The notes: generated by a model from the sequence alone, not told the origin. DNA of 30,701 nt from JBHJOF01 sp050330055 (GCA_050330055.1 JBHJOF010000219.1:1-30701), one strand, 5' to 3'. Counted from the stretch's first letter, positions 15,342 through 24,517 are shown. Program-made: numbers and translations.

Positions 15342-15407
15342 GCCGTTGACAGGCATACAACCGGCGCGATTCTGCGATTCCAGGCTCGCTCAACCGGGCT
15401 TGCGTGC

Positions 15408-15566
15408 GAGGGCAAGACCATCGTCATGGTCGAGCAGAACGCCAAGAAGGGCCTGGAGTTTGCCGATATCGGCTACGTCCTGGTCTCGGGCCGCCTGGCC
15501 ATGGCGGCCCCCGGCGACGAGCTGCTGGCCGACCCCCAAGTGGGCCAGCTGTTCCTGGGCGGATGA
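15408..15566 (+). pseudogene. livF: Remnant of a branched-chain amino acid ABC transporter ATPase gene (LivF C-terminus)
   Basis: In one frame the sequence reads EGKTIVMVEQNAKKGLEF, then ADIGYVLVSGRLAMAAPGDE, then LLADPQVGQLFLGG and a stop at 15564-15566. This is the C-terminal end of LivF-type ATPases: the H-loop strand in its VEQN form, the YVLxxGR turn and the LLADPxVxxxFLG ending. Walker A, signature and Walker B are missing, and homology fades upstream of 15408. About 52 residues of a normal 235 remain, so it is a decayed fragment, probably left by a deletion whose junction is near 15400. Confidence 0.82.
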
Positions 15567-15596
15567 CAGCACGCCGCTGCCGCTTGACAGCGACCG

Positions 15597-17390
15597 CTAC
15601 TGCCCCAGCTCGATCGCGAGGTCGGTTTCCTGGCCGGCTGCTACGGCTGCTTCGCGGCTCGCCTGGCGGTCGCCCTGCTGGGCGACGATGAAGTAGTCGC
15701 CGGCATTGATCGTGAAGACCGCCTCGCTGCCGCAGCGACGATCGAGGTAGGTGCGGTCGCCCTGCAGGTCCTGCTTTGCCATGTAGATGTCGAAGCAAGC
15801 CTCGGCCGGGACTTCCGCATCCACGGTTCCGAGCCTGAGACGCAGCGTTCCGGCATTCAGGTTCATGACGCGATCGAGCACCTCGTTCGCCTTCACGTCC
15901 AGCACCTGGCTCGCCTGCGCCAAGCCGTTGCTTGCCTGCACATAGTAGCTGCCGGCCGCCAGGATGAAGACGACCGGGCCGCCGCAGGCGCGATTGATGT
16001 AGCGCCGATTGCCTTGCAGGTCCTCCTTGGCGTCATAGACGTCGAAGCAGCCTTCCAGCGGCGGCATGCCCTCGCTCAAGACCGCCCGCGCGCGCAGGTA
16101 GCCGGCGTTCAGGCTCACCATCTGGTCGGTCAGCTGTGCGGCCTGGACCGCCGTCTCCAGCGTGGTCGAGGCATCGCCGCTGCTGACCTGCAAGAAATAG
16201 ACGCCGGCCGGCAGGGTGAAGAGCATCGACTCGCCGCAGCTGCGATGGACGTACTTGCGATTGCCCAACAGGTCCTGCTCGGCGCCATAGACATCGACGC
16301 AGCTTTGCAGCGGCCCGGCGCCCTCAGCCAGGCCCGCCTTGACCCGCAGATAGCCGGCATTCAGGTCGAACTGCTGGTCGAGCAACTGGTCTGCGCTGAT
16401 CTCGAGATCGGCGGCGGCCGAGGCATTCCCGGTGGTAGCCGTAGCGTAGTAGTGCCCGACCGGCAGGGTGAAAAGCGCGACCTGGCCGCAGCTGCGGCTG
16501 ACGTAGGGGCGGTTGCCCTCTACGTCCAGCTGGGCTTCGTAGACATCGAAGCAGCTCTCGACGGCTTCGGAGCCTTCGGCCAGGGCCGCCTTGGTCCGCA
16601 GATAGCCGGCGTTGAGATCGAATGCCTCGTCTATGACCTCCGCCGAGCGCACGGTGATCTCGTCGGCGGTACCGGCATTGCCGCTTTGCGCCTGCACGAA
16701 GTAGGTGCCGGGATCGAGGGTGAAAAGCGCCGTCTTGCCGCAACTGCGACTCACGTAGCGGCGGTTGCCGTCGATGTCCTGCGCGGCTTCGTAGACGTCG
16801 AAGCAGCTCTCGACCGGCGCCCCGCCCGCCGCAAGGGCCGCCGTTACCCGCAAGGTTCCAGGCTCCGCGCCGTTCGACGGGCCAGGCGTCGGCCCGACTC
16901 CGCCGGCGCTTTGCGGCAGCGTGCGGACCATCTCGTCGAGCTCTTGCGACCTCTCCCGGGCCTGCTGCAGCAGCACCTCGATGCGGGCGATCTGCTGAGC
17001 CAGCTCCTCGTCCCGCCCCTCGGCCTTGGCAACGCTCGCCTGCTCCACGCTGCTGGCGACCTCACCGACCCGCTCGACGTAGGACTTGGCGGTCTGCTGG
17101 CACTGCAGGAACTGGTCCGAGGACACCGCCCCCGAATCGAGCGCGATGCAGCAGGTCTTCAAGTGCAGCGCCGTCTCCTGCGCCCGCTCGCCCAGCTCCT
17201 GCACCCTCTCGCGGCCAAGCAGGACCTCGCCTTCCGTCTCGATGAGCTTCAGCTTGGCGCCCAAGGTGACCGAGGTCTGCTCGAAGACCGTTTCGCAGCG
17301 GTTCACCGTCGGCCGCAACAGGTCATAGCCCAGGTAGGCAATCACAAGGGCAGAGACGGCGACGGTGATGACGATGATCGGCGTTTTCAC
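15597..17390 (-). CDS. Membrane-anchored protein with five 84-residue cysteine-pair repeats
   Basis: A 597-residue protein I cannot assign to a named family. Residues 4-25 form one membrane helix with a short basic start, so the rest should be periplasmic. Residues 30-155 are helical and heptad-like (probable coiled coil) with Cys32, Cys80, Cys81 and Cys97. A proline/glycine linker follows. Then come five tandem units starting at residues 180, 264, 348, 432 and 516: exactly 84 residues each, the last 82. Each has CFDVY (Cys at position 17), GNRxYVxRxCG (Cys at 38), a FTLPAGxYYV strand and ends LNAGY. The pattern suggests beta-sandwich domains each closed by one disulphide. It is divergent from coxG across 249 bases. 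Confidence 0.85.
   Translation of the reverse strand: MKTPIIVITVAVSALVIAYLGYDLLRPTVNRCETVFEQTSVTLGAKLKLIETEGEVLLGRERVQELGERAQETALHLKTCCIALDSGAVSSDQFLQCQQTAKSYVERVGEVASSVEQASVAKAEGRDEELAQQIARIEVLLQQARERSQELDEMVRTLPQSAGGVGPTPGPSNGAEPGTLRVTAALAAGGAPVESCFDVYEAAQDIDGNRRYVSRSCGKTALFTLDPGTYFVQAQSGNAGTADEITVRSAEVIDEAFDLNAGYLRTKAALAEGSEAVESCFDVYEAQLDVEGNRPYVSRSCGQVALFTLPVGHYYATATTGNASAAADLEISADQLLDQQFDLNAGYLRVKAGLAEGAGPLQSCVDVYGAEQDLLGNRKYVHRSCGESMLFTLPAGVYFLQVSSGDASTTLETAVQAAQLTDQMVSLNAGYLRARAVLSEGMPPLEGCFDVYDAKEDLQGNRRYINRACGGPVVFILAAGSYYVQASNGLAQASQVLDVKANEVLDRVMNLNAGTLRLRLGTVDAEVPAEACFDIYMAKQDLQGDRTYLDRRCGSEAVFTINAGDYFIVAQQGDRQASREAAVAAGQETDLAIELGQ
15600..16853 (-). repeat. Coding tandem repeat, five units of 252 bp
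   Basis: The five 84-residue units of the anchored protein correspond to DNA units of 252 bases with no insertion or deletion between units 1 to 4; unit 5 is two codons shorter. Units differ at many positions, so this is an old expansion under selection rather than a recent or slipping repeat. Units 1 and 2 are the most alike. Confidence 0.85.
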
Positions 17391-17570
17391 GACACCTCGG
17401 CCCTTTCGCAGGCAGCCCGGCTCCCTCTAATCGAGGCGAGACATCAATCGACAATACATAGCACAGATCCCGCCGTCCGCGGCGAGTCGCCGGCGCGACC
17501 CGCGTCGGCTTGCGAAATGGTCGCAGCGTCCGGCCCGCCACGCTGCAGCGGAACGCACATCCTGGTTTCC

Positions 17571-17599
17571 TTGCCCGAAGCAGGTCGCGCGGATAGGCT
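17571..17599 (+). promoter_or_regulatory. Candidate promoter for coxG
   Basis: TTGCCC (17571-17576) and TAGGCT (17594-17599) with a 17-base spacer precede coxG by about 40 bases. The -10 box is weak. The rest of the 249-base divergent region between the repeat protein and coxG shows no clear hairpin or operator. Confidence 0.35.
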
Positions 17600-17639
17600 A
17601 TGTCCAACGACCAAAGCGCAACAGTGAGGCCTGTACGCC

Positions 17640-18278
17640 ATGGAAATGACCGGCGAGTATCGCATCCCGGCCCCGCGCGAGAGCGTCTGGCAGGCGCTCA
17701 ACGATCCCGAGGTGCTGAAGCGCTGCATCCCCGGCTGCGAGGAGCTCGAGAAGACTTCGGATACGAGCTTCGCCGCCAAGGTCAAGGCCAAGGTCGGGCC
17801 GGTCTCGGCCAAGTTCCAGGGCGCGGTGACGCTCTCCGACATCAATCCGCCGGAAAGCTATACCATCTCCGGCGAGGGCAAGGGCGGCGCGGCCGGCTTC
17901 GCCAAGGGCGGCGCCAAGGTGCGGCTGGCCGAGGACGGCGCCGCCACGCGCCTGCACTACGACGTGCAGGCCCAGGACGGCGACAAGCTGGCGCAGATCG
18001 GCTCGCGCCTGATCGATGGCACCGCCAAGAAGATGGCCGACGACTTCTTCGGCAGGTTTGCGGCCGAGTTCGGCCCGGCGGAGGAAGTGCCCGAGCCGAC
18101 CGCCGCCGAGGAGGCCGAGATGGCGGCGGCCGCCATGGCCGGTGCGGCCCCGGGACATGCCGCACCCAGCGACGCCGACCTCAACAGGGACGTGGGCAAG
18201 GGCGCTCGACCCGGCATGTGGGTGGCCGGCCTGATCATCGTCGTCATCCTGCTGCTGCTGATCTTCGGGCTGGGCTGA
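17640..18278 (+). CDS. coxG: CoxG-type SRPBCC protein with C-terminal membrane anchor
   Basis: A 212-residue protein. Residues 1-145 are a CoxG/SRPBCC domain: MTGEYRIPAPRESVWQALND, PEVLKRCIPGCEELEK, then VGPVSAKFQGAVTL and the C-terminal helix GSRLIDGTAKKMADDFFGRF. An alanine- and glutamate-rich linker leads to a membrane helix at about 193-210 (MWVAGLIIVVILLLLIFGLG). In carboxidotrophic bacteria CoxG is proposed to attach CO dehydrogenase to the membrane; here the anchor helix is visible. It is 258 bases upstream of coxS on the same strand. Confidence 0.92.
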   Translation: MEMTGEYRIPAPRESVWQALNDPEVLKRCIPGCEELEKTSDTSFAAKVKAKVGPVSAKFQGAVTLSDINPPESYTISGEGKGGAAGFAKGGAKVRLAEDGAATRLHYDVQAQDGDKLAQIGSRLIDGTAKKMADDFFGRFAAEFGPAEEVPEPTAAEEAEMAAAAMAGAAPGHAAPSDADLNRDVGKGARPGMWVAGLIIVVILLLLIFGLG

Positions 18279-18391
18279 GCCTCGAGCGCAAGGGCGGCCG
18301 GCCCCCGCCAGGCCTTTCTCGCCACCGAAAGCCGGCCGCGGTCGCTGTCGCGGAATCGTCATGTGCGGCCAAGGCGGTCGCGCCCTAAGCT

Positions 18392-18405
18392 CTTGACCGA
18401 TCAAG
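18392..18405. promoter_or_regulatory. Small inverted repeat upstream of coxS
   Basis: CTTGA-CCGA-TCAAG is a perfect 5-bp inverted repeat with a four-base spacer in the 258-base gap between coxG and coxS. The left arm includes TTGACC, which could serve as a -35 box, though the matching -10 region is poor. It may be an operator. The rest of the gap is GC-rich without other clear signals except the ribosome-binding site AGAGGGAGAG before coxS. Confidence 0.3.
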
Positions 18406-18536
18406 TGTGCCGCCACAAACTCGGCAACAAGGGGACGCGCGGCGGTGTGCCATGCAAAGTGGTTGGCGCCGCCAAGTCCACATAAGTCCGGAACCCATGA
18501 GGGCACCCCGGGGCGACGTCAGAGGGAGAGCGAAGC

Positions 18537-19004
<468 letters not shown>

Positions 19005-19007
19005 GTC

Positions 19008-21377
19008 ATGCCAGAGGGAAGCGGGATCGGCGCACCGGTCCGCCGCAAGGAAGACCAGCGCTTCATCACCGGCACGGGCCGCTACACCGACGACTTCAAT
19101 CGTCACGGCCAGGCCTATGCCTATTTCCTGCGCTCGCCGCACGCCCACGCCAAGATCAACGCGATCAAGACCGACGCGGCCAAGAAGGCGCCCGGCGTCG
19201 TCGCCGTCTTCACCGGCGCAGACCTGGAGGCGGCCAAGGTCGGCGGCCTGATCTGCGGCTGGCGGGTCACCCAGATCAACGGCGAGGGGCACGTCAACCC
19301 GAAGCATCCGGTGATCGCGGTCGGCAAGGTGCGCCACGTCGGCGAGATGGTCGCCATGGTGATCGCCGACCGCTACGAGCAGGCGAAAGACGCAGCCGAG
19401 CTGATCGAGGTCGACTACGAGGAGCTGACGCCCAGCGTCGACCTGGTCAAGACCTTCGCGAAGAGCGCGCCGCTGATCCATGACGACGCACCCGGCAACC
19501 TCTGCTACGAGTGGGAGGTCGGCGACAAGGCGGCGACCGAGGCGGCCTTCAAGAACGCAGCGCACGTCACCAAGCTGGACCTGATCCAGAACCGCCTGAT
19601 CCCCAACGCCATGGAGCCGCGCGCCGCGCTCGGCGAGTACAACCCGGCGAACGGCGAGTTCACGCTGACCACGACGAGCCAGAACCCGCACGTCGCGCGC
19701 CTGATCTACGCCGCCTTCATCGGCATCGCGCCGGAGCACAAGATCCGCGTCATCGCGCCCGACGTAGGCGGCGGCTTCGGCTCGAAGATCTACGTCTACG
19801 GCGAGGACACCGCGGTGCTCTGGGCCGCCGGCCAGGTCGGCCGGCCGGTCAAGTGGACGGGCGACCGTTCCGAGGCTTTCCTCAGCGACGCGCACGGCCG
19901 CGACCACGTCACGCACGCCGAGCTGGCGCTCGACAAGGACAACAAGTTCATCGGGCTCCGGGTCGACACCACCGCCAACATGGGCGCCTATCTGCAGGTC
20001 TTCTCGACCTGCGTGCCGACCTATCTCTACGCCTGCCTCTTGGCCGGCCAGTACAAGACGCCGGCGATCTACTGCTTCGTGAAGGCCGGCTTCACCAACA
20101 CCGGCCCGGTCGACGCCTACCGCGGCGCCGGGCGGCCGGAGGCGACCTACGTGGTCGAGCGCCTGGTGGAAAAGGCGGCGCGCGAGCTGAGCGTCGATTC
20201 GACTGAGCTCAGGCGCAAGAACTTCATCGCGCCCGAGGAGTTCCCCTATCAAACCCCCGTGCTGATGACCTACGACTCGGGCAACTTCAACCTGCTGCTC
20301 GACCGCGGGCTGGAGATGATCAAGTACAAGGACTTCCCGGCCCGCAAGGCGGAGTCCGAGAAGCGCGGCAAACTGCGCGGCATCGGCTTCTCCTGCTTCA
20401 TCGAGTCCTGCGGCCTGGCGCCCTCGCGGGTGATCGGCGCCCTGGGCGGCGGCGTCGGCCAGTGGGAGTCGGCCAACATCAAGTTCAACCCGACCGGCAG
20501 CGTGCTGCTCTATACCGGCAGCCACAGCCACGGCCAGGGCCACGAGACGGTCTTCGCCCAGATCGTGTCCGACGCGCTGGGCGTGCCGATCGAGCAGGTC
20601 GAGGTGATCCACGGCGACACCGGCATCGTGCCCTTCGGCATGGGCACCTACGGCTCGCGCTCCGGCCCGGTGGGCGGCGGCGCGGTCAAGAAGGCGGCCG
20701 ACAAGATCGTAGAGAAGGGCAAGAAGATCGCCGCTCATCTGCTTGAGGCCTCGGTCAACGACATCGAGTACTCCAGCGGCGTCTTCAAGGTGGCCGGCAC
20801 CGACCGGCAGAAGTCCATGGGCGAGATCGCCTTTGCCGCCTATGTGCCGCACAACTACCCGCTGGAGGAGCTCGAGCCCGGCCTCGACGAGACGGCCTTC
20901 TTCGACCCGGTCAACTTCACCTTCCCCTCCGGCACCTACATCGCCGAGGTCGAGGTCGATCCGCAGACCGGCGTGGTCGAGCTGCAGGATTGGGTTGCAG
21001 TCGACGACTTCGGCACCATTCTCAACCCGCTGATCGTCGACGGCCAGGTGCATGGCGGCATCGCCCAGGGCGTCGGCCAAGCGCTCTACGAGAACTGCGT
21101 CTACGACAACGAGAGCGGCCAGCTCCTGACCGGCTCCTACATGGACTACTGCATGCCGCGGGCCGACACCCTGCCGCCGATCCGGCTGCAGACCACCAAC
21201 ATCCCCTGCCCGCACAACCCGATCGGGGCCAAAGGCTGCGGCGAGGCCGGGGCGATCGCCTCGCCGGCGGCGGTGATCAACGCGGTGGTCAACGCCATCG
21301 GCGTCGACATCGACATGCCGGCTACGCCGGAAAAGGTCTGGCGCGCGCTGCAGTCACAAAAGCAAGCCGCCGAGTAG
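19008..21377 (+). CDS. coxL: Molybdenum hydroxylase large subunit, form II CoxL
   Basis: A 789-residue molybdopterin-binding catalytic subunit. The active-site loop reads AYRGAGR at residues 370-376, the form II signature; form I CO dehydrogenases have AYxCSFR with the cysteine that binds copper. The catalytic glutamate is present in GAKGCGEAGAIASP near the C-terminus, and GGGFGSK is intact. Form II enzymes are widely annotated as CO dehydrogenase but lack the copper-binding cysteine, and their substrate in most organisms is unproven; another small aldehyde, heterocycle or carbonyl is possible. ATG 19008 follows GGGAGG. Confidence 0.95.
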   Translation: MPEGSGIGAPVRRKEDQRFITGTGRYTDDFNRHGQAYAYFLRSPHAHAKINAIKTDAAKKAPGVVAVFTGADLEAAKVGGLICGWRVTQINGEGHVNPKHPVIAVGKVRHVGEMVAMVIADRYEQAKDAAELIEVDYEELTPSVDLVKTFAKSAPLIHDDAPGNLCYEWEVGDKAATEAAFKNAAHVTKLDLIQNRLIPNAMEPRAALGEYNPANGEFTLTTTSQNPHVARLIYAAFIGIAPEHKIRVIAPDVGGGFGSKIYVYGEDTAVLWAAGQVGRPVKWTGDRSEAFLSDAHGRDHVTHAELALDKDNKFIGLRVDTTANMGAYLQVFSTCVPTYLYACLLAGQYKTPAIYCFVKAGFTNTGPVDAYRGAGRPEATYVVERLVEKAARELSVDSTELRRKNFIAPEEFPYQTPVLMTYDSGNFNLLLDRGLEMIKYKDFPARKAESEKRGKLRGIGFSCFIESCGLAPSRVIGALGGGVGQWESANIKFNPTGSVLLYTGSHSHGQGHETVFAQIVSDALGVPIEQVEVIHGDTGIVPFGMGTYGSRSGPVGGGAVKKAADKIVEKGKKIAAHLLEASVNDIEYSSGVFKVAGTDRQKSMGEIAFAAYVPHNYPLEELEPGLDETAFFDPVNFTFPSGTYIAEVEVDPQTGVVELQDWVAVDDFGTILNPLIVDGQVHGGIAQGVGQALYENCVYDNESGQLLTGSYMDYCMPRADTLPPIRLQTTNIPCPHNPIGAKGCGEAGAIASPAAVINAVVNAIGVDIDMPATPEKVWRALQSQKQAAE

Positions 21378-21390
21378 GGAGGGCAGAGCC

Positions 21391-22188
21391 ATGTACAACT
21401 TCACCTATCATCGTCCCTCGACCCTCGCCGACGCTGCCAAGGCGCTGAGCGCCGCCGCCGAAGGCAAGCTCCTGGCCGGCGGGCACACTCTGCTGCCGAC
21501 CCTGAAGCAGCGCCTGGCCAGCCCCTCGGACCTGGTCGACCTGAGCGGGGTCAAGGAGCTGCGCGGCATAACCGAGTCCAGCGGGACGATCGTGATCGGC
21601 GCCACCACGCCGCACGCCGTGGTCGCCGCTGACAAGACGGTTAAGGCGAAGATCCCGGCGCTCGCCCATCTGGCCGACTGCATCGGTGACGCCCAGGTGC
21701 GCAACTGCGGCACTCTGGGCGGCTCGATCGCCAACAACGACCCGGCGGCAGACTACCCGGCCGGCCTGGTCGGTCTCGGCGCCACGGTGACGACCAACAA
21801 GCGCAAGATCGCCGCCGACGACTTCTTCACCGGCCTGTTCGAGACGGCGCTGGAGGAGAACGAGATCATCACCGCGGTCTCCTTCCCGGTGCCGGAGAAC
21901 GCGGGCTACTCAAAGTTCCCCAACCCGGCCTCGCGCTACGCCATCGTCGGCGTGATGGTGAGCAAGGGCGCCGGCGGCGTGCGCGTCGCGGTGACCGGCG
22001 CCGGCCCCTGCGTCTTCCGGGCCAAGCCCATGGAGGACGCGCTCGGCAGCAACTTCTCGGCCGGCGCGCTCGACGGCATTTTCCTGTCGGCCGACGGCCT
22101 CAACTCGGACATCCACGCCAGCGCCGAGTACCGCGCGCACTTGGTCAGCGTGATGGCCAAGCGGGCGGTGCAGGCGGCCGGCGGGTAG
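21391..22188 (+). CDS. coxM: Molybdenum hydroxylase FAD-binding medium subunit (CoxM)
   Basis: A 265-residue flavoprotein subunit. The two FAD motifs are AGGHTLLP (29-36) and TLGGS (108-112, in NCGTLGGSIANNDPAAD). It takes electrons from the CoxS clusters and passes them on, in related systems to the respiratory chain. GAGGG precedes the ATG; the gap to coxL is 13 bases, so S, L and M form one transcription unit. It is followed by the inverted-dimer repeat at 22203-22350, which may end the transcript. Confidence 0.95.
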   Translation: MYNFTYHRPSTLADAAKALSAAAEGKLLAGGHTLLPTLKQRLASPSDLVDLSGVKELRGITESSGTIVIGATTPHAVVAADKTVKAKIPALAHLADCIGDAQVRNCGTLGGSIANNDPAADYPAGLVGLGATVTTNKRKIAADDFFTGLFETALEENEIITAVSFPVPENAGYSKFPNPASRYAIVGVMVSKGAGGVRVAVTGAGPCVFRAKPMEDALGSNFSAGALDGIFLSADGLNSDIHASAEYRAHLVSVMAKRAVQAAGG

Positions 22189-22202
22189 GAAAGAGATTCC
22201 GC

Positions 22203-22350
22203 TTTCTGTTGTCCGCTACGCGGACGCCCCCCTCCCTGCCCTCCCCCTCAAGGGGGGAGGGAAAAAATAAATGCGGCGCCACATTAGTCCCCCTCCCCCC
22301 TTGAGGGGGAGGCGGCGCGCAGCGCCGGAGGGGGGCTGGCGCGAAGCGCC
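22203..22350. repeat. Inverted-dimer intergenic repeat, copy 1
   Basis: The left half has the palindrome GTCCGC-TAC-GCGGAC (22211-22225), a run of cytosines and CCTCCCCCTCAAGGGGGGAGG-type palindrome (22240-22260). The right half, after about 30 bases, has the mirror-image palindrome (22292-22312), a GGCGCGCAGCGCC hairpin, AGGGGGGC and GGCGCGAAGCGCC (22338-22350). It lies between the convergent coxM and SDR genes and could act as a two-way terminator. The copy at 29254-29404 has the same plan. Confidence 0.8.
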
Positions 22351-22402
22351 CAAAGGGCACTTCGTTGAAACGAGTCACCCCCGAACCGAAGTGGTCGCCT
22401 TT

Positions 22403-23143
22403 CTACTGCGCGGCCCCGAACTCGGCGGCCTGGCGCTCGACGGTCTTGGGATCGCTCAACAGGCCCGCGTGCAGTTGCTGCGAGACGGGGTCGGGGAAGA
22501 CGTCCTCGAGGCCCTGCTCGATCGCCTCGAGCGTCGCCGTCGCGATCTGTGCCGGCGGTACCTTTTCCGCCTCGATGTCCCGCGCCATGTCGGTTTCCAC
22601 AGGGCCCGGGTAGACGCCGACCACCAGCGTTCTCTGCGCGCGCAGCTCGCCGCGGACGCCCTGGATCAGCGAATGCACCGCAGCCTTCGACGCGCTGTAG
22701 GAGCCCAGCGCCGGGAAGTTCACGTGCCCGGCAATGGACGACACCGTCGCGATCGCGCCGCCGCCGTTCGCCTTGAGGATCGGCGCAAAGGCCCGGATCA
22801 TGGCGAGCACGCCGAAGTAGTTGGTCTCCATCTCCTGCCGCGCCGCCTCCAGGCCAGAGGCGCCGACCAGGCCGACGAACTGCGCCACGCCCGCATTGTT
22901 TATCAGCAGGGTCGCGTCCGAGGCGAGCTTTGCCGCGGCCTGAACCTGATCGGGCTTGGTCACGTCGAGCGCGATCGACACGACGATCCCGTCAAGCCTG
23001 GACTTGAGCTCGGAAAGCGATTCGGGGTCGCGTGCGCCCGCATAGAGGCGGTCGGCGCCGGCGGCGGCCAGGGCCTCGACGAAGGCCTTGCCGATGCCGC
23101 GGTTGGCGCCGGTTACAACTGCCACTGAGCCACGTACCTTCAT
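22403..23143 (-). CDS. Short-chain dehydrogenase/reductase (SDR)
   Basis: A 246-residue classical SDR: TGANRGIG at 11-18, NNAG at 82-85, Asn108, Ser135/136, Tyr149 and Lys153. The ATG at 23143 is preferred over ATG 23149 because AAAGGA is seven bases before the former and only one base from the latter. The TGANRGIGKA... DVTKPDQV pattern is typical of small SDRs often induced beside TetR repressors and OYE reductases. It lies 120 bases after the reductase gene on the same strand and may be in the same unit, but has its own ribosome-binding site. Confidence 0.88.
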   Translation of the reverse strand: MKVRGSVAVVTGANRGIGKAFVEALAAAGADRLYAGARDPESLSELKSRLDGIVVSIALDVTKPDQVQAAAKLASDATLLINNAGVAQFVGLVGASGLEAARQEMETNYFGVLAMIRAFAPILKANGGGAIATVSSIAGHVNFPALGSYSASKAAVHSLIQGVRGELRAQRTLVVGVYPGPVETDMARDIEAEKVPPAQIATATLEAIEQGLEDVFPDPVSQQLHAGLLSDPKTVERQAAEFGAAQ

Positions 23144-23263
23144 AGACATGTCCTTTCACGGATGATGGGCGATACTCCGCTTTGGCGCGGGACCGACTGG
23201 GGTTGACGGAGCCGGCCCGGCAAGTCCTTTGGGCCGGCACTTGGTGCCTTTCCTCCCTCGGGC

Positions 23264-24421
23264 TTAGACCGACGCTGCCTGCGCGCTCTCGCCGAGCGCT
23301 GGATAATCGGTGTAGCCCTGCTCGTTTCCGCCGTAGAAAGTCGCTGGATCGGGCTCGTTCAGCGTGGCATCGCTGCGCCAGCGTTGGGGCAGGTCCGGAT
23401 TGGCCAGGAACAGTTTGCCGATGGCCACGAGATCGGCGTGGCCGCTCGAGAGCGCAGCTTGGGCCTGCGCCTTGTCATAGCCGCCGTTGGCGATGTAGGG
23501 ACCGCCGAAGGCCTCGCGCAGCGCGTCGAAGTCGAACGCGCGATCCCTTTGCGTCCCGTCCTCGAAGCCGAGCTCGACCACGTGCAGATAGGCGAGGTCC
23601 AGGCGGCCGAGCTCGCGCGCGGCATAGGTGAAGCTGCGCTGCGGGTCGGAATCGGAGATGTCGTTGAAGGCGTTGACCGGCGAGAGCCGCACGCCGACGC
23701 GGTCGGCGCCCCACACGCTGGCCACCGCATCGGTGGCGTCGAGCAGTAGCCGGGCGCGCTTCTCCAGCGAGCCGCCATAGGCATCGCTGCGCCGGTTCGT
23801 GCTGTCGCGCAGGAACTGGTCGAGCAGGTAGCCGTTGGCGGCGTGGATCTCGACGCCGTCGAAGCCGGCCTGCAGCGCGTTCGCGGCCGCCATGCGGAAG
23901 TCGGCGATGATGCCCGGGACCTCATGCGTCTCCAGAGCGCGCGGCGTCACGAAGGGCTGCAGACCCTCATGGGTGAAGGCCTTGCCCGCCGGCTTGATCG
24001 CCGAGGGCGCCACGGGCAGCGCGCCGCCCGGCTGCAGCGAGGGATGCGAGATGCGCCCGACGTGCCAGAGCTGCAGGAAGATGCGCCCGCCGGCCTTGTG
24101 AACCGCCTCCGTCACCTTGCGCCAGCCGACAACCTGCTCGGCGCTGTGGATGCCCGGCGTGTTGGGATAGCCGACGCCCTGCGGCGAGACCTGCGTGGCC
24201 TCGGTGACGATGAGCCCGGCCGAGGCCCGCTGCTGGTAGTAGGTGACGTTGATCGGCTGCGGCACGTTGCCCGGCCCGGCGCGATTTCGGGTCAAGGGCG
24301 CCATGACCAGCCGGTTCTCAAGAACGTGCGGGCCAAGCACGAAGGGGACGAAGAGGTCGGCCCTCTCGCCCAGTCTGGCCTCCCCGAGTCTGGCCGCATC
24401 GCTGTGCGCTCGATCGCTCAT
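23264..24421 (-). CDS. Old Yellow Enzyme family alkene reductase (NemA-type)
   Basis: A 385-residue FMN flavoprotein that reduces activated C=C bonds, quinones, N-ethylmaleimide or nitro esters with NAD(P)H. Family marks are ENRLVMAPLTRNRA near the N-terminus, LQLWHVGRISHP, the substrate-binding pair His and Asn in VEIHAANGYLLDQFL, SDAYGGSLEKRAR, and the FMN phosphate site GGYDKAQA. ATG 24421 is chosen over 24454 because the TetR-type operator and a GAGAGGAG site lie upstream and the family starts near this point. It is next to a TetR gene on the same strand and has a matching operator, so the repressor probably controls it. Confidence 0.92.
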   Translation of the reverse strand: MSDRAHSDAARLGEARLGERADLFVPFVLGPHVLENRLVMAPLTRNRAGPGNVPQPINVTYYQQRASAGLIVTEATQVSPQGVGYPNTPGIHSAEQVVGWRKVTEAVHKAGGRIFLQLWHVGRISHPSLQPGGALPVAPSAIKPAGKAFTHEGLQPFVTPRALETHEVPGIIADFRMAAANALQAGFDGVEIHAANGYLLDQFLRDSTNRRSDAYGGSLEKRARLLLDATDAVASVWGADRVGVRLSPVNAFNDISDSDPQRSFTYAARELGRLDLAYLHVVELGFEDGTQRDRAFDFDALREAFGGPYIANGGYDKAQAQAALSSGHADLVAIGKLFLANPDLPQRWRSDATLNEPDPATFYGGNEQGYTDYPALGESAQAASV

Positions 24422-24470
24422 TACGCTTCCACTCCTCTCTCTTTTGCCTGTCACATAATGGTTAAGTTAC

Positions 24471-24484
24471 GGACCAAATGGTCC
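24471..24484. promoter_or_regulatory. Operator in front of the Old Yellow Enzyme gene
   Basis: GGACCA-AA-TGGTCC is a perfect 6-bp inverted repeat 50 bases upstream of the reductase start. Its TGGTCC half and AAATGGTCC core match the site in front of the TetR gene at 25141-25164 read on the other strand. A shared, locally unique palindrome upstream of both genes is the expected pattern for a TetR repressor and its target. Confidence 0.65.
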
Positions 24485-24517
24485 AAAACATTCAAAAAAA
24501 CGCACCTGAAGGTCTGC

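Noticed and set aside
15600..16853. CRISPR or noncoding tandem array
   Set aside because: The 252-base periodicity is a multiple of three, in frame, with diverged units and conserved residues; it is a coding repeat.
16014..17627. 537-codon plus-strand frame opposite the repeat protein
   Set aside because: It is periodic only because the minus-strand gene is; the minus frame has a start, membrane helix and conserved cysteine spacing.
19008..21377. Form I (true) CO dehydrogenase
   Set aside because: The active-site loop is AYRGAGR, lacking the cysteine of AYxCSFR, and gene order is S-L-M.
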